Positions 8,591-16,587 of a stretch of 64,000 nt of DNA are shown in pieces; the first letter of the stretch is position 1; every line of letters starts with the position of its first letter. Where the stretch lies: the NCBI RefSeq assembly GCF_900113805.1, contig NZ_FOQT01000001.1, forward strand, positions 910,411 to 974,410, in the 5' to 3' direction. The stretch is from Halpernia frigidisoli. Its GTDB lineage: Bacteria; Bacteroidota; Bacteroidia; Flavobacteriales; Weeksellaceae. The notes under the pieces were generated by a model. That model saw only the letters and a program-made list of their open reading frames with translations. It was not told the origin of the DNA and ran no database searches. Made by a program: the position numbers and the translations under genes.

Positions 8591-8629
8591 AAAAAAAAAT
8601 TATCCACAAAAAATATTCTTTGTGGATAA
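8591..8629 (-). terminator. tonB terminator whose arms are DnaA-box sequences
   Basis: The arms TTATCCACAAA (8600-8610) and TTTGTGGATAA (8619-8629) pair perfectly around an 8-nt loop, and on the minus strand nine T follow, 23 bases past the tonB stop. Each arm contains TTATCCACA, the consensus DnaA box of E. coli, in opposite orientation. The region next to it (8520-8600) is extremely AT-rich. Termination is the firm call; a DnaA-binding role is inference. Confidence 0.85.
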
Positions 8630-8651
8630 AATTTTAATTTAAAAATAAGTT

Positions 8652-9461
8652 TTAGTCAAATTTCATAGAAACCGGGAAACTGAAATAACTTCTTACAGAT
8701 TCACCGCCTAATTTTGCTGGTGTCCATTTTCCTTTGATTGTTTTTAAAGTTTTGATGGCTTCCTGATTAAAATCTTTGTTTCCGCCATTCGCTTTTATAT
8801 CTGAAATACTTCCGTCTTTTTCTACAATGAAAGTAAGGGTTGTCCGCATCACATCATCAACACCGTCAAAGCCTGTTCCGTCAAAATTATTGATCATTCC
8901 ATTTCTGAAACCATCTAAACCTTTTGAAAACTGCGCTTCAACATCAACATGTTTTTTCGGTGAATTGTCAATTGTTTTTGGTAAAACCGGTCCGGTAACA
9001 GTCGGCGCGATTACATTTTCCGGTGGAGAAACACTCATTGTAGGCGGTGTTCCAACTGTATTTACTGTACCAATTGCTGTATCTTGAAAATCCTTCACAG
9101 AAGTTGCTGGAGTTTGTTTTACAGGATTTCTTGTTGGGGTTGGAATATCATATTTTGTTGTGGCAACTGCAGGCGCAATCGGCTGAACCTGAGCAACAGG
9201 CGGATGATAAATAGGTTCATCAATCTCAATAATCTGATGAATTCCTTCTGGAATCTTTGTTTTAATATCAGCTGTTTTAAAACCGTTTAAAATAAAAGGC
9301 GTTACTGCAATTGCTGCAAAGAAGATTATGCCGGCAAACATGGCTTTGGTCAACGTTCTGTCAGCTTCGTGGCGTAAGACATAAGCGCCGTAATTTTGAT
9401 TTCGGTGCTCAAAAAGAACTTCATCCAATTGAAATTCCGGGTTTTGAAGAAAGTTTTTCAT
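8652..9461 (-). CDS. tonB: energy transducer TonB
   Basis: The 269-residue protein has an N-terminal cytoplasmic segment with the flavobacterial opening FEHRNQNYGAYVLRHEADRTL. A single membrane anchor follows (about 41-60), then a Pro-rich periplasmic spacer (about 85-150) and a C-terminal TonB domain (about 190-269, with LTFIVEKDGSISDIKANGG and the end VSMKFD). It transmits proton-motive energy from ExbBD to outer-membrane TonB-dependent receptors such as the SusC protein in this window. No exbB or exbD is adjacent. It is monocistronic by its own strong terminator. Confidence 0.93.
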   Translation of the reverse strand: MKNFLQNPEFQLDEVLFEHRNQNYGAYVLRHEADRTLTKAMFAGIIFFAAIAVTPFILNGFKTADIKTKIPEGIHQIIEIDEPIYHPPVAQVQPIAPAVATTKYDIPTPTRNPVKQTPATSVKDFQDTAIGTVNTVGTPPTMSVSPPENVIAPTVTGPVLPKTIDNSPKKHVDVEAQFSKGLDGFRNGMINNFDGTGFDGVDDVMRTTLTFIVEKDGSISDIKANGGNKDFNQEAIKTLKTIKGKWTPAKLGGESVRSYFSFPVSMKFD

Positions 9462-9683
9462 CTGTATAAAAATTAAAGGGTTATAAAAAATTATAGAGAT
9501 TATCAGTTTTTAATTAAATATGTAAATACTTAAAATTAATTACAAGTTTTAAGCCACTTTTATAAGAAAATAATAAATTTTTAATAATATTTATGAGTTG
9601 CATAACAAATTGTATATATTTATTAACAACTTTACAATTATAGTTAGGAAGAAAAATCAATTATATGTTCGGTTTTATTTATT

Positions 9684-9691
9684 TAAATTTG
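9684..9691 (+). promoter_or_regulatory. -7 box before the MazG-like gene
   Basis: TAAATTTG matches TAnnTTTG and lies 15 bases before the ATG at 9707. Because it falls inside the longer reading frame from 9665, it argues for the shorter start. Confidence 0.55.
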
Positions 9692-9706
9692 AAAAAAATA
9701 ATATTA

Positions 9707-10174
9707 ATGGACAAAATAGATGCTCTAAATCAGGTTGCAGAATTTCACAAAACATTTAATGCACCGGTTTTGGATAAACCACAGATTCCCTCAAAAGAAC
9801 GATGTGAGTTGCGGATTTCGTTACTTCAGGAAGAATTAAATGAACTTCAAGAAGCTATTGCGCAAAATGATTTAGTGGAAATCGCCGATGCTTTATGTGA
9901 TCTTCAATATGTACTTTCTGGCGCAGTTTTGGAATTCGGGATGGGAGAAAAATTTGTTGAATTATTTAATGAAGTTCAAAGATCAAATATGTCAAAAGCT
10001 TGCGATAATGAAAAGGACGCAAATGACACAATAGAACATTACAGACAAAAAGGCGAAGAAGCCTATTCAGAAAAGTCTGGCGATAAAATAAATGTTCATA
10101 GAAAATCAGATCATAAAGTTTTAAAAAATAAATACTATTCTGCTGCTGATTTAAAATCTATATTAGAAAATTAA
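9707..10174 (+). CDS. MazG/HisE-like nucleoside triphosphate pyrophosphohydrolase
   Basis: I take the ATG at 9707 (155 residues), since family proteins begin near MDKIDALNQVAEFHKTF and a -7 box lies inside the longer frame. The all-alpha NTP pyrophosphohydrolase core shows LLQEELNELQEAI (ExxE metal ligands) followed by EIADALCDLQYVL (ExxD), the four acidic residues that bind Mg. The C-terminal third carries RKSDHKVLKNKYYSAADLKSIL, typical of the phosphoribosyl-ATP pyrophosphohydrolase-like group. It probably hydrolyses an NTP to NMP and PPi in the cytoplasm; the substrate is not evident. It stands at the head of a plus-strand run. Confidence 0.85.
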   Translation: MDKIDALNQVAEFHKTFNAPVLDKPQIPSKERCELRISLLQEELNELQEAIAQNDLVEIADALCDLQYVLSGAVLEFGMGEKFVELFNEVQRSNMSKACDNEKDANDTIEHYRQKGEEAYSEKSGDKINVHRKSDHKVLKNKYYSAADLKSILEN

Positions 10175-10204
10175 ATAAAATCGGTAACAGTAAATAAGAT
10201 AAAT

Positions 10205-10765
10205 ATGAAAAATATAAACAAAGCATTAATATTAGGAAGTCTCCTTTTTTTAATCCTGCACTCATGCGAATCTAAAAAAGTGATAGTCAACCGTGAAGTT
10301 GATTCTAAAAATGACGGCAAAATGCTGTTGGGAACACAGACATTAAATCAATTCCAAAAAGAGCCTTACGACACTTGGTATAAAGAAGAGCACGACGGTT
10401 ATGCCTTTGATAATGACGCAATAGCCGAATTAAAAAAAGCCAAAATAAGTTCTTATAATATCACCGTGTTTTTAGGAACCTGGTGTCCAGACAGTCACAG
10501 GGAATTTCCAAGATTTATTAAGATTCTGGAAAATCTAAATTATCCGACGCAAAAGCTGACGATAATCGCCGTAAATAGAAAAAAAGAAGCACCAAATGGT
10601 GAAGAAGGAAAATTTAATATTCAAAAGGTACCTACTTTTATTATTTCAAAATACGGCAAAGAAATTGGCCGAATTGTAGAATCTCCAAAATCCGGCTGGC
10701 TGGAAAGAGATCTTTTGGAAATTCTAAAAAAAGATGACACTTCTATAAAAGGTCTTTTTAAATAA
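10205..10765 (+). CDS. thioredoxin-like lipoprotein with a single active-site Cys
   Basis: The 186-residue lipoprotein has a signal peptide ending FLILHSC (Cys21). The thioredoxin fold follows: FLGTWCPDSHREFPRF at about 90-105 carries the active-site Cys94, and KVPTFIISKYG contains the cis-Pro loop. The usual CxxC is reduced to one Cys (CPDS), so it cannot form an intramolecular disulfide at that site. It may act as a monothiol reductase, peroxidase-like protein or binding protein. Its stop overlaps the start of the next gene by one base (TAATG), so it is translationally coupled to the DUF4230 protein. Confidence 0.8.
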   Translation: MKNINKALILGSLLFLILHSCESKKVIVNREVDSKNDGKMLLGTQTLNQFQKEPYDTWYKEEHDGYAFDNDAIAELKKAKISSYNITVFLGTWCPDSHREFPRFIKILENLNYPTQKLTIIAVNRKKEAPNGEEGKFNIQKVPTFIISKYGKEIGRIVESPKSGWLERDLLEILKKDDTSIKGLFK

Positions 10766-11379
10766 TGGTTAAAAAAAGAAATTATTTATTCGCTTTCATT
10801 ATTGGATCGATGGCAATGTTGCTCTTCTTTTTGGTTTGGCAAAAACTGACATCGAAAGCTGAAGATAAGGTGCAAAATGATTATTACATTATTACAAACC
10901 AGATCCGGAAGATGAACAAAATGGTGGTAATGGAGCAGGACTTTTCAAGTATGCAAAAAACAAAAATTTCTTCTCAGTTAGCGGGCGGATTTTTACCTGC
11001 AAGTGAAAAAGAGATTATCACTTTTACCAAAACGAACGCACAGGTTTCTTATGATTTAAACAAAATGAAACTTGAAGTTGACAGCATTGGTAAAAAATTG
11101 ATCATTCAGGAACTTCCGAATGCAGATATTAAAATTATTCCAAGTGTAGAAATCCAGTCTTTTGATGATTCATTCTTTAACAGGTTTGATGAAAATGACA
11201 TTAAAAAAATTACAAATTCGGCAAAGCAAAATGCAGTAAAAACGGTAAATCAAAACAGACTTCGAAGCGAAGGACGCGTGCAGTTAATCAAAAATTTAAA
11301 TCAGATATTTGTTTTGGCCAAAGCTTTAAATTATAAAATTGAAGATAAAACCGGAACTTTAGATACCACAAAACTTTAA
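10765..11379 (+). CDS. DUF4230 single-pass membrane protein
   Basis: This 204-residue protein has an N-terminal membrane anchor (about 7-25, FAFIIGSMAMLLFFLVW) and a long extracytoplasmic domain. The pattern (KMVVMEQDFSSMQ, then AQVSYDLNKMKLEVDSIGKKLIIQELPNADIKIIPS) matches DUF4230. Its biochemical role is unknown. The ATG overlaps the previous gene's stop by one base, so it is likely made together with the thioredoxin-like lipoprotein. Confidence 0.75.
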   Translation: MVKKRNYLFAFIIGSMAMLLFFLVWQKLTSKAEDKVQNDYYIITNQIRKMNKMVVMEQDFSSMQKTKISSQLAGGFLPASEKEIITFTKTNAQVSYDLNKMKLEVDSIGKKLIIQELPNADIKIIPSVEIQSFDDSFFNRFDENDIKKITNSAKQNAVKTVNQNRLRSEGRVQLIKNLNQIFVLAKALNYKIEDKTGTLDTTKL

Positions 11380-11382
11380 AAA

Positions 11383-11553
11383 ATGGAAGATAAAAAAAAC
11401 GCAATGGAAGATAAAAAAGAAAATCAGGATTTTCAGAATATTCCACAAAAGACATCAGAAAAAGGTGATCAAGACTTAAAAAAAGAGGACGTGAGAAAAG
11501 CTAGCGAGCTAAATGATGAAGGCAAAACTGATAATACTGAGAAAAATAATTAG
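11383..11553 (+). CDS. small charged hypothetical protein (56 aa)
   Basis: An ATG three bases after the DUF4230 stop opens a 56-codon frame ending TAG at 11551. The product is almost only charged and polar residues (Lys, Glu, Asp, Asn, Gln), with no membrane segment and no Cys, Trp or Tyr. Its first residues are a near-duplicate, MEDKKNA then MEDKKEN, so a second in-frame ATG is possible. The tight spacing suggests it belongs to the upstream operon. It looks intrinsically disordered. I do not recognise a family. Confidence 0.55.
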   Translation: MEDKKNAMEDKKENQDFQNIPQKTSEKGDQDLKKEDVRKASELNDEGKTDNTEKNN

Positions 11554-11660
11554 TTTTTTAAAGTTAAAATTTTACTAAATCTTATTATTTTTAAATCTTT
11601 GTCACGATTCTTGTTGATTTTCAAACACCAAATCAAAATTATTAATTTAAATTAAAAACT

Positions 11661-12218
11661 ATGTCTTACACTATTGTTGGAATGTTTCCAAAAAACGAGC
11701 AGGCTGAGAGCGCAACAGAAAAATTAACAAACCTAGGTTTTACTACGGAAGATTATCACGTTTCAAAGTTCAACAGAAACGGCACACTTGAAGAAAACGA
11801 TTATTCTGCGGATGATCATCCTCATTTTCATTTTGAAGAAGAAGAAAAAACATCTGGTTTTTGGAACTGGCTTTTTGGGGACGAAGAAAACACTAAAAAG
11901 AAATACAGTTACGCTGCAACAAAGAATAATGTGGTAACAGTTTTCGCTGATACTTTAGAAAACGCCGAAAAAGCAAAAACTATTTTAAATGATGAAGGCG
12001 CGATAAATATTCATAATGAAAGTAAGAATTACGTCGCTAATCAAAAAGAATCTTCTGCTTCAAATTATAAAATTGATGAAGATGAACAGGCAAAAATAAT
12101 CAGTAAAGCAAAAAATAATCTTTATTTCACAGATGAAAGAAGATATGTGATACAAAACCATGATATCGGAATGCGCGACGATATGGATTCACAGGGACAT
12201 AGCAATGATCCTTTATAG
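11661..12218 (+). CDS. YflT-like general stress protein (tentative)
   Basis: The 185-residue soluble protein opens YTIVGMFPKNEQAESATEKLTNLGFTTEDY, an alpha/beta pattern like the N-terminal module of general-stress proteins of the YflT family. A second strand-helix unit appears at NNVVTVFADTLENAEKAKTILNDEGAINI. Between them is an acidic, His-containing stretch and SGFWNWLFGDEEN. The C-terminal 55 residues are polar. It lacks a signal peptide. It is followed by its own terminator and is probably monocistronic. The family assignment rests on the opening motif only. Confidence 0.55.
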   Translation: MSYTIVGMFPKNEQAESATEKLTNLGFTTEDYHVSKFNRNGTLEENDYSADDHPHFHFEEEEKTSGFWNWLFGDEENTKKKYSYAATKNNVVTVFADTLENAEKAKTILNDEGAINIHNESKNYVANQKESSASNYKIDEDEQAKIISKAKNNLYFTDERRYVIQNHDIGMRDDMDSQGHSNDPL

Positions 12219-12230
12219 AATTAAAATATA

Positions 12231-12262
12231 AAAAATCCCGGCAATAGTCGGGATTTTTTTTT
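12231..12262 (+). terminator. intrinsic terminator
   Basis: AATCCCG and CGGGATT pair around an 8-nt loop (12234-12255), followed by nine T, right after the stress-protein gene. Confidence 0.92.
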
Positions 12263-12310
12263 GTCTTATTTTTAAAAATATTTAAACGTAAAAAATAATT
12301 TTAAAAAACC

Positions 12311-12318
12311 TAAATTTG
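12311..12318 (+). promoter_or_regulatory. -7 box of the hpt-adk-obgE promoter
   Basis: TAAATTTG (followed by CACC) lies 16 bases before the hpt ATG and matches TAnnTTTG. Confidence 0.6.
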
Positions 12319-12334
12319 CACCTTATAAAAATCT

Positions 12335-12889
12335 ATGGAAAGTATTACAATACACGACAAGACCTTTGTTCCTTATATGAAAGATGAAGAAATTCAATCT
12401 ATCGTAAAAGAAACTGCTTTAAAGATCTACGAAGATTATAAAGATGAAACGCCCGTATTCATTGGTGTTTTAAATGGTGTTATCATGTTTTTTTCAGATC
12501 TATTAAAACATTATCCCGGGAAATGTGAAATTGCTTTTATTCAAATGAGTTCATACGTTGGCACACAGTCTACAGGGATTGTTTACCAAAAAATGGATCT
12601 CACGAAAGATGTAAAAGACCGTCACATTATAATTTTGGAAGATATTGTTGATACGGGAAATACGGTTGAAAGTTTGTTTCAATACTTTACAGAAACCCAA
12701 CGTCCAAAATCAGTAAAAATAGCATCCTTTTTATTAAAACCTGAAGTTTACTCCAAAGATTTCAAAATTGATTATGTTGGAAAGGAAATTCCTAACAAAT
12801 TTGTTTTGGGTTATGGTTTAGATTACGATGAATTGGGCAGAAATTTAAAAGATTTGTACCAATTGGAAGACGGACAAATCAACCATTAA
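12335..12889 (+). CDS. hpt: hypoxanthine phosphoribosyltransferase
   Basis: This 184-residue purine salvage enzyme joins hypoxanthine or guanine to PRPP. The PRPP-binding signature IIILEDIVDTGNTVESL is at 98-114, with the acidic pair Glu102-Asp103. The flexible loop segment MSSYVGTQSTG (71-81) and the base-binding KIDYVGKEIPNKFVLGYGLDYDE near the C-terminus are typical. It heads a three-gene run with adk and obgE (gaps 37 and 92 bases), a grouping I recall from flavobacteria, where purine salvage and nucleotide balance genes precede the Obg GTPase. Confidence 0.95.
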   Translation: MESITIHDKTFVPYMKDEEIQSIVKETALKIYEDYKDETPVFIGVLNGVIMFFSDLLKHYPGKCEIAFIQMSSYVGTQSTGIVYQKMDLTKDVKDRHIIILEDIVDTGNTVESLFQYFTETQRPKSVKIASFLLKPEVYSKDFKIDYVGKEIPNKFVLGYGLDYDELGRNLKDLYQLEDGQINH

Positions 12890-12926
12890 AAAAAACTTCT
12901 TACTTTTTACCTTTTACTTAAAAAAA

Positions 12927-13505
12927 ATGATAAACATTGTCTTATTCGGCCCTCCCGGAAGCGGAAAAGGAACACAGGCAGAAAATTTAATCAGTAAATT
13001 TAATCTTAAGCAGATTTCAACAGGTGATCTTTTCAGATTTAACATGAAAAATGACACACCTTTAGGAATTTTGGCAAAATCTTATATCGACAAAGGCGAA
13101 CTCGTTCCTGATAAGGTGACAACGGATATGCTGATAGACGAATTAAAAAAACCTTGCGATTGCGACGGCTACATTTTCGACGGTTATCCAAGAACTTCTT
13201 TTCAAACGGAATGTCTCGATAAAATCGTAAAAGAAGAATTAAAATCTGAAATTTCTATTTGTTTATCGCTTATAGTTGAGGATAGAATATTGGTTGAAAG
13301 ACTTATCAATAGGGGAAAATCAAGCGGTCGAAAAGATGATTCTGAAGTTTCGATCATCACAAACCGCATCTCAGAATATTATAAAAAAACTGCTGAAGTT
13401 GCAGAACTTTACAAAGAGCAGGGAAAATATGTGGAAATAAATGGAGTCGGCGAAATAGCTGAAATCTCCCAAAAACTTTTCGCAGAAGTAGAAAAAATAA
13501 AATAG
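12927..13505 (+). CDS. adk: adenylate kinase, short-LID type
   Basis: The 192-residue kinase interconverts ATP+AMP and 2 ADP. The P-loop is FGPPGSGKGTQ (7-17), the NMP-binding region ISTGDLFR, and FDGYPRT follows near 81-87. The LID is the short form (NRGKSSGRKDDSEVSIITNRI), lacking the 27-residue insertion and zinc Cys seen in longer bacterial enzymes. It has the length expected for Bacteroidota. It sits between hpt and obgE in the same run, and a stretch of degenerate TGACAAC repeats follows it. Confidence 0.96.
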   Translation: MINIVLFGPPGSGKGTQAENLISKFNLKQISTGDLFRFNMKNDTPLGILAKSYIDKGELVPDKVTTDMLIDELKKPCDCDGYIFDGYPRTSFQTECLDKIVKEELKSEISICLSLIVEDRILVERLINRGKSSGRKDDSEVSIITNRISEYYKKTAEVAELYKEQGKYVEINGVGEIAEISQKLFAEVEKIK

Positions 13506-13594
13506 TTGACAGTTGTCGGCTGCTAGTTGTCAGAATTAAATTTTAATTTTCAACAAGCAAAACTGACAACCAACAACTGACAACCAACAACAAA
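13505..13594 (+). repeat. TGACAAC direct and inverted repeats between adk and obgE
   Basis: The 3' half holds a 15-bp direct repeat (ACTGACAACCAACA twice, 13562-13592). The 5' half holds imperfect complements (GTTGACAGTTGTC, GCTAGTTGTCAG), so the whole segment can fold into a long imperfect hairpin around an AATTAAATTTTAATTTT centre. It occupies the complete adk-obgE gap. Confidence 0.7.
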
Positions 13595-13597
13595 GTT

Positions 13598-14581
13598 ATG
13601 TCCAATTTCGTAGATTACGTTAGAATAAATTGTAAATCAGGTCACGGTGGTGGCGGTTCTGCGCATTTGCGCCGTGAAAAATATATCCCAAAAGGTGGGC
13701 CTGACGGTGGAAATGGCGGTCGCGGTGGAAATGTGATAATGAAAGGAAACGAAAATGAGTGGACACTTCTACCCTTGCGTTACACAAGACACGTTGCTGC
13801 AGGTCGAGGAAAAAACGGACAAAAAAGTCAGTTAACAGGCGCTGATGGCGAAGATATTTATATCACAGTTCCTTTGGGTACTATCGCAAAAAATGCAGAC
13901 GGTGAAGTAATGGCTGAAATTCTAGAGAATGGTCAGGAAATCATATTATTTAAGGGTGGAAAAGGTGGAATGGGAAACGAGTTTTTTAAAACTTCTACCA
14001 ATCAAACGCCACGTTACGCCCAGCCAGGCTTGCCCGGCGAAGAAGGAATGGTGACTTTTGAGTTGAAAGTTTTAGCAGATGTTGGTTTAGTTGGTTTTCC
14101 AAATGCAGGTAAATCGACTCTTTTAGCGTCAGTTTCTGCAGCAAAACCAAAGATTGCTAATTATGCTTTTACCACTTTAACCCCAAATTTAGGTATTGTA
14201 GAATGGAGAAATTACAAGTCGTTTGTAATGGCAGATATTCCGGGGATTATTGAAGGTGCTGCGGAAGGAAAAGGTTTAGGACACCGTTTTTTACGTCACA
14301 TTGAAAGAAATTCTATTTTATTATTTTTAATCCCGGCAGATTCTGAAGATCATTTTCAGGAATATAAAATTCTGGAAAATGAATTGAAGGAATTTAATCC
14401 AGAATTACTAGACAAAGAATTCATACTTTCTATTTCAAAAGCAGATTTGCTGGATGATGAACTTAAAAAAGAAATTTCCGCAGAATTCCCAGAAAACAGA
14501 CAACCTTTATTTTTCTCAGCCGTTTCTCAGGAAGGTTTGATGGAATTAAAAGATGCGATCTGGAAACAATTGCACGGATAA
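13598..14581 (+). CDS. obgE: GTPase Obg (CgtA)
   Basis: This 327-residue essential GTPase acts in late 50S assembly and stress control. The N-terminal Gly-rich Obg domain shows [20 protein letters not shown] and [12 protein letters not shown] (residues 14-45). The G domain has G1 GFPNAGKST (166-174), the switch II motif DIPGIIEGA, and SKADLLD as the NKxD-like box. The variable C-terminal domain (OCT) of some Obg proteins is absent, and the protein ends after the G domain, as in relatives of this length. It is the third gene of the hpt-adk-obgE run. Confidence 0.96.
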   Translation: MSNFVDYVRINCKSGHGGGGSAHLRREKYIPKGGPDGGNGGRGGNVIMKGNENEWTLLPLRYTRHVAAGRGKNGQKSQLTGADGEDIYITVPLGTIAKNADGEVMAEILENGQEIILFKGGKGGMGNEFFKTSTNQTPRYAQPGLPGEEGMVTFELKVLADVGLVGFPNAGKSTLLASVSAAKPKIANYAFTTLTPNLGIVEWRNYKSFVMADIPGIIEGAAEGKGLGHRFLRHIERNSILLFLIPADSEDHFQEYKILENELKEFNPELLDKEFILSISKADLLDDELKKEISAEFPENRQPLFFSAVSQEGLMELKDAIWKQLHG

Positions 14582-14623
14582 AATTGCTTTGGAACAATAG
14601 TTGAAAGTCTTTCAAAAAAAATT

Positions 14624-15112
14624 ATGAAATATCTTATTGCCTTCACAGCCGCATTTCTACTCTTTTCTTGTGCCCCAAAAAACCAATCAAAATATTCAAA
14701 AATTGAATACAGCGCAGGCGCTTGTTACGGTTTTTGTCCGATATTTAAAGTGACAATTAATTCCGACAGAACCGCGATAATTGAAGCGGAAAGCAACACT
14801 TTTACAAAAAGCAACACAAAAGGTGGTTCCGGTGATTCCAGAGAAGGGACTTTTAAAACTGTTTTAAAAGAAGCTGATTATAATAATTTGGTAATGTTGA
14901 TCAATCAACTAAACGTTTCTTCTTTAAAAAATAAGTATGGCAACCAAAATGTGACAGATCTTCCAACTTCGACTTTAGCTATTACTATGATCGGTGGAAA
15001 TACAAAAACTATCGAAGATTATGGTAAACGCGGAACTCCGGAATTAAGAAAAGTTTATGACGTAATGGAAGCCTTGCCTAAAACACAAAACTGGATAAAA
15101 ATTTCCAATTAA
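14624..15112 (+). CDS. DUF6438 lipoprotein
   Basis: This is a 162-residue lipoprotein with a short signal ending LLFSC (Cys16). The mature start IEYSAGACYGFCPIFKVTI is the hallmark of DUF6438, with a likely disulfide between the two Cys of GACYGFC. Beta-rich sequence and a helical LKEADYNNLVMLINQL follow. The function is unknown; the protein is expected at the inner face of the outer membrane. It lies 42 bases after obgE and may be read from the same transcript. Confidence 0.8.
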   Translation: MKYLIAFTAAFLLFSCAPKNQSKYSKIEYSAGACYGFCPIFKVTINSDRTAIIEAESNTFTKSNTKGGSGDSREGTFKTVLKEADYNNLVMLINQLNVSSLKNKYGNQNVTDLPTSTLAITMIGGNTKTIEDYGKRGTPELRKVYDVMEALPKTQNWIKISN

Positions 15113-15161
15113 TTTACATTTTAAATAAAAATTATCTAATTTATTTTTTAAATTCATAATT

Positions 15162-15182
15162 CACTTTTAAAGTGTATCTTTG
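15162..15182 (+). promoter_or_regulatory. rhlE-like promoter with abutting palindrome
   Basis: TATCTTTG (15175-15182) matches TAnnTTTG. Directly upstream and touching it is the perfect palindrome CACTTTTAAAGTG (15162-15174), lying in the spacer where a repressor could block the polymerase. An operator role is inference. Confidence 0.5.
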
Positions 15183-15188
15183 CAAAAT

Positions 15189-15305
15189 ATTTCGCGGCAT
15201 TCTTAGCCACAGTAATTTTAGATTACTCAATTTGCTTCTGCAAATTTGCTCAAAATGAAGAAGTAAAATACTTCATCCGCACATTAAAATTAAAAAACAA
15301 ACAAT
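15189..15305 (+). ncRNA. candidate structured 5' leader of the DEAD-box helicase gene
   Basis: The predicted transcript has about 115 untranslated bases with three clean hairpins in a row. AGTAAT/ATTACT (15211-15227) has a 5-nt loop, TTTGC/GCAAA (15231-15244) has a TTCT loop, and GAAGTA/TACTTC (15260-15274) has an AAA loop. GCGG (15194-15197) and CCGC (15277-15280) can close all three as a multibranch. The segment carries no credible ORF. A cis-regulatory (cold or autoregulatory) role is inferred from structure and from the helicase downstream. Confidence 0.5.
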
Positions 15306-16565
15306 TTGTTATTTACAGACTTAAAAATTATTAAGCCCATCTTAGATGCGCTTGAAAAACAAGGTTATGAAAAACCTACGCCTATTCAGGAAAAAGCAAT
15401 TCCTTCGATTTTAGAAGGAAAAGACTTCCTTGGTTGCGCACAAACTGGGACAGGAAAAACAGCGGCTTTCGCCATTCCAATTTTACAAAATTTAACGGAA
15501 AGAAAAGCACCAAAAAACAATCAAATCAAAGCTTTAATTTTGACGCCGACCAGAGAATTGGCGATCCAGATTGAGGAAAACTTTTATGATTACGGTAAAA
15601 ACTTACCCGTGAGAACTTTAGTAGTTTTCGGTGGTGTGAAACAGGCAGCACAGGAAAAAGCACTTCGCAAAGGCGTTGATGTTTTGGTTGCGACGCCAGG
15701 AAGATTATTAGATTTCATCTCTCAAGGGATTATTTCCTTAAAAAATATTGAAATTTTTGTATTAGATGAAGCCGACAGAATGCTTGACATGGGTTTTGTA
15801 CACGATGTGAAACGAATTATCAAGATGATTCCGCAGAAAAGACAGACTTTATTTTTCTCTGCAACAATGCCTCAGGAAATTGATTCTTTGGCAAATTCGA
15901 TTTTGACAAATCCAGTGAGAGTGAATGTTGCGCCGGTTAGTTCTACCGCAGAAACCATTAATCAATCAGTTTATTTTGTTGATAAAAATGACAAATTAGA
16001 TTTGCTTACGCACATTTTACAGAACGATATTAAAGATTCTGTTTTGGTATTTTCCCGCACGAAACACGGCGCAGATAAAATTGCAAGAAAACTTCAAAGT
16101 AATAAGATTTCCGCAGAAGCGATTCACGGAAATAAGTCTCAAAATGCCCGTCAAAATGCATTGAGCAACTTTAAAGACGGAAAAACAAGAATTCTTGTTG
16201 CGACAGATATTGCAGCGCGTGGAATTGATATTGATTCCTTAAAATACGTTGTTAATTTTGAACTTTCCGACGTTTCTGAAACCTACGTTCACAGAATTGG
16301 TCGTTCCGGAAGAGCCGGCGCAGAAGGAAATTCCATCAGTTTCGTTGACGGTTTAGATTTGATTAATCTAAAAAATACTGAAAAATTGATCGGAATGAAA
16401 ATTCCGGTTGAAAAAGACCATCCATTTCACACTGATAATTTGGTGGCGGAAAAAAGAGATTCCAACAACAAAGCGTTTACGCCGCGTCAAAGACCTTCTC
16501 AACCAAATAGTTCAAGTCACACAAAAAAGCCAAATAATAAAAGCAATTTTACCCGTAACAGATAA
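15306..16565 (+). CDS. DEAD-box RNA helicase, RhlE type, TTG start
   Basis: The 419-residue ATP-dependent RNA helicase probably acts in ribosome assembly or RNA decay. The Q motif GYEKPTPIQEKAIP is at 20-33, motif I AQTGTGKT at 45-52, Ia TPTRELA, motif II VLDEADRMLDMGF, motif III SAT, motif V ATDIAARGID and motif VI HRIGRSGRAG. The C-terminal 45 residues are basic, Ser/Asn-rich and disordered, as in RhlE relatives. The only start is TTG at 15306: TAA lies five codons upstream and the first in-frame ATG is far inside the helicase core. It has its own promoter and terminator, so it is monocistronic. Confidence 0.94.
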   Translation: MLFTDLKIIKPILDALEKQGYEKPTPIQEKAIPSILEGKDFLGCAQTGTGKTAAFAIPILQNLTERKAPKNNQIKALILTPTRELAIQIEENFYDYGKNLPVRTLVVFGGVKQAAQEKALRKGVDVLVATPGRLLDFISQGIISLKNIEIFVLDEADRMLDMGFVHDVKRIIKMIPQKRQTLFFSATMPQEIDSLANSILTNPVRVNVAPVSSTAETINQSVYFVDKNDKLDLLTHILQNDIKDSVLVFSRTKHGADKIARKLQSNKISAEAIHGNKSQNARQNALSNFKDGKTRILVATDIAARGIDIDSLKYVVNFELSDVSETYVHRIGRSGRAGAEGNSISFVDGLDLINLKNTEKLIGMKIPVEKDHPFHTDNLVAEKRDSNNKAFTPRQRPSQPNSSSHTKKPNNKSNFTRNR

Positions 16566-16587
16566 AATTTCACTTTTATAAATCTTA

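Noticed and set aside
9665-9706. Longer start of the MazG-like protein
   Set aside because: The extension contains a -7 promoter box and has no family likeness; the ATG at 9707 fits the family.
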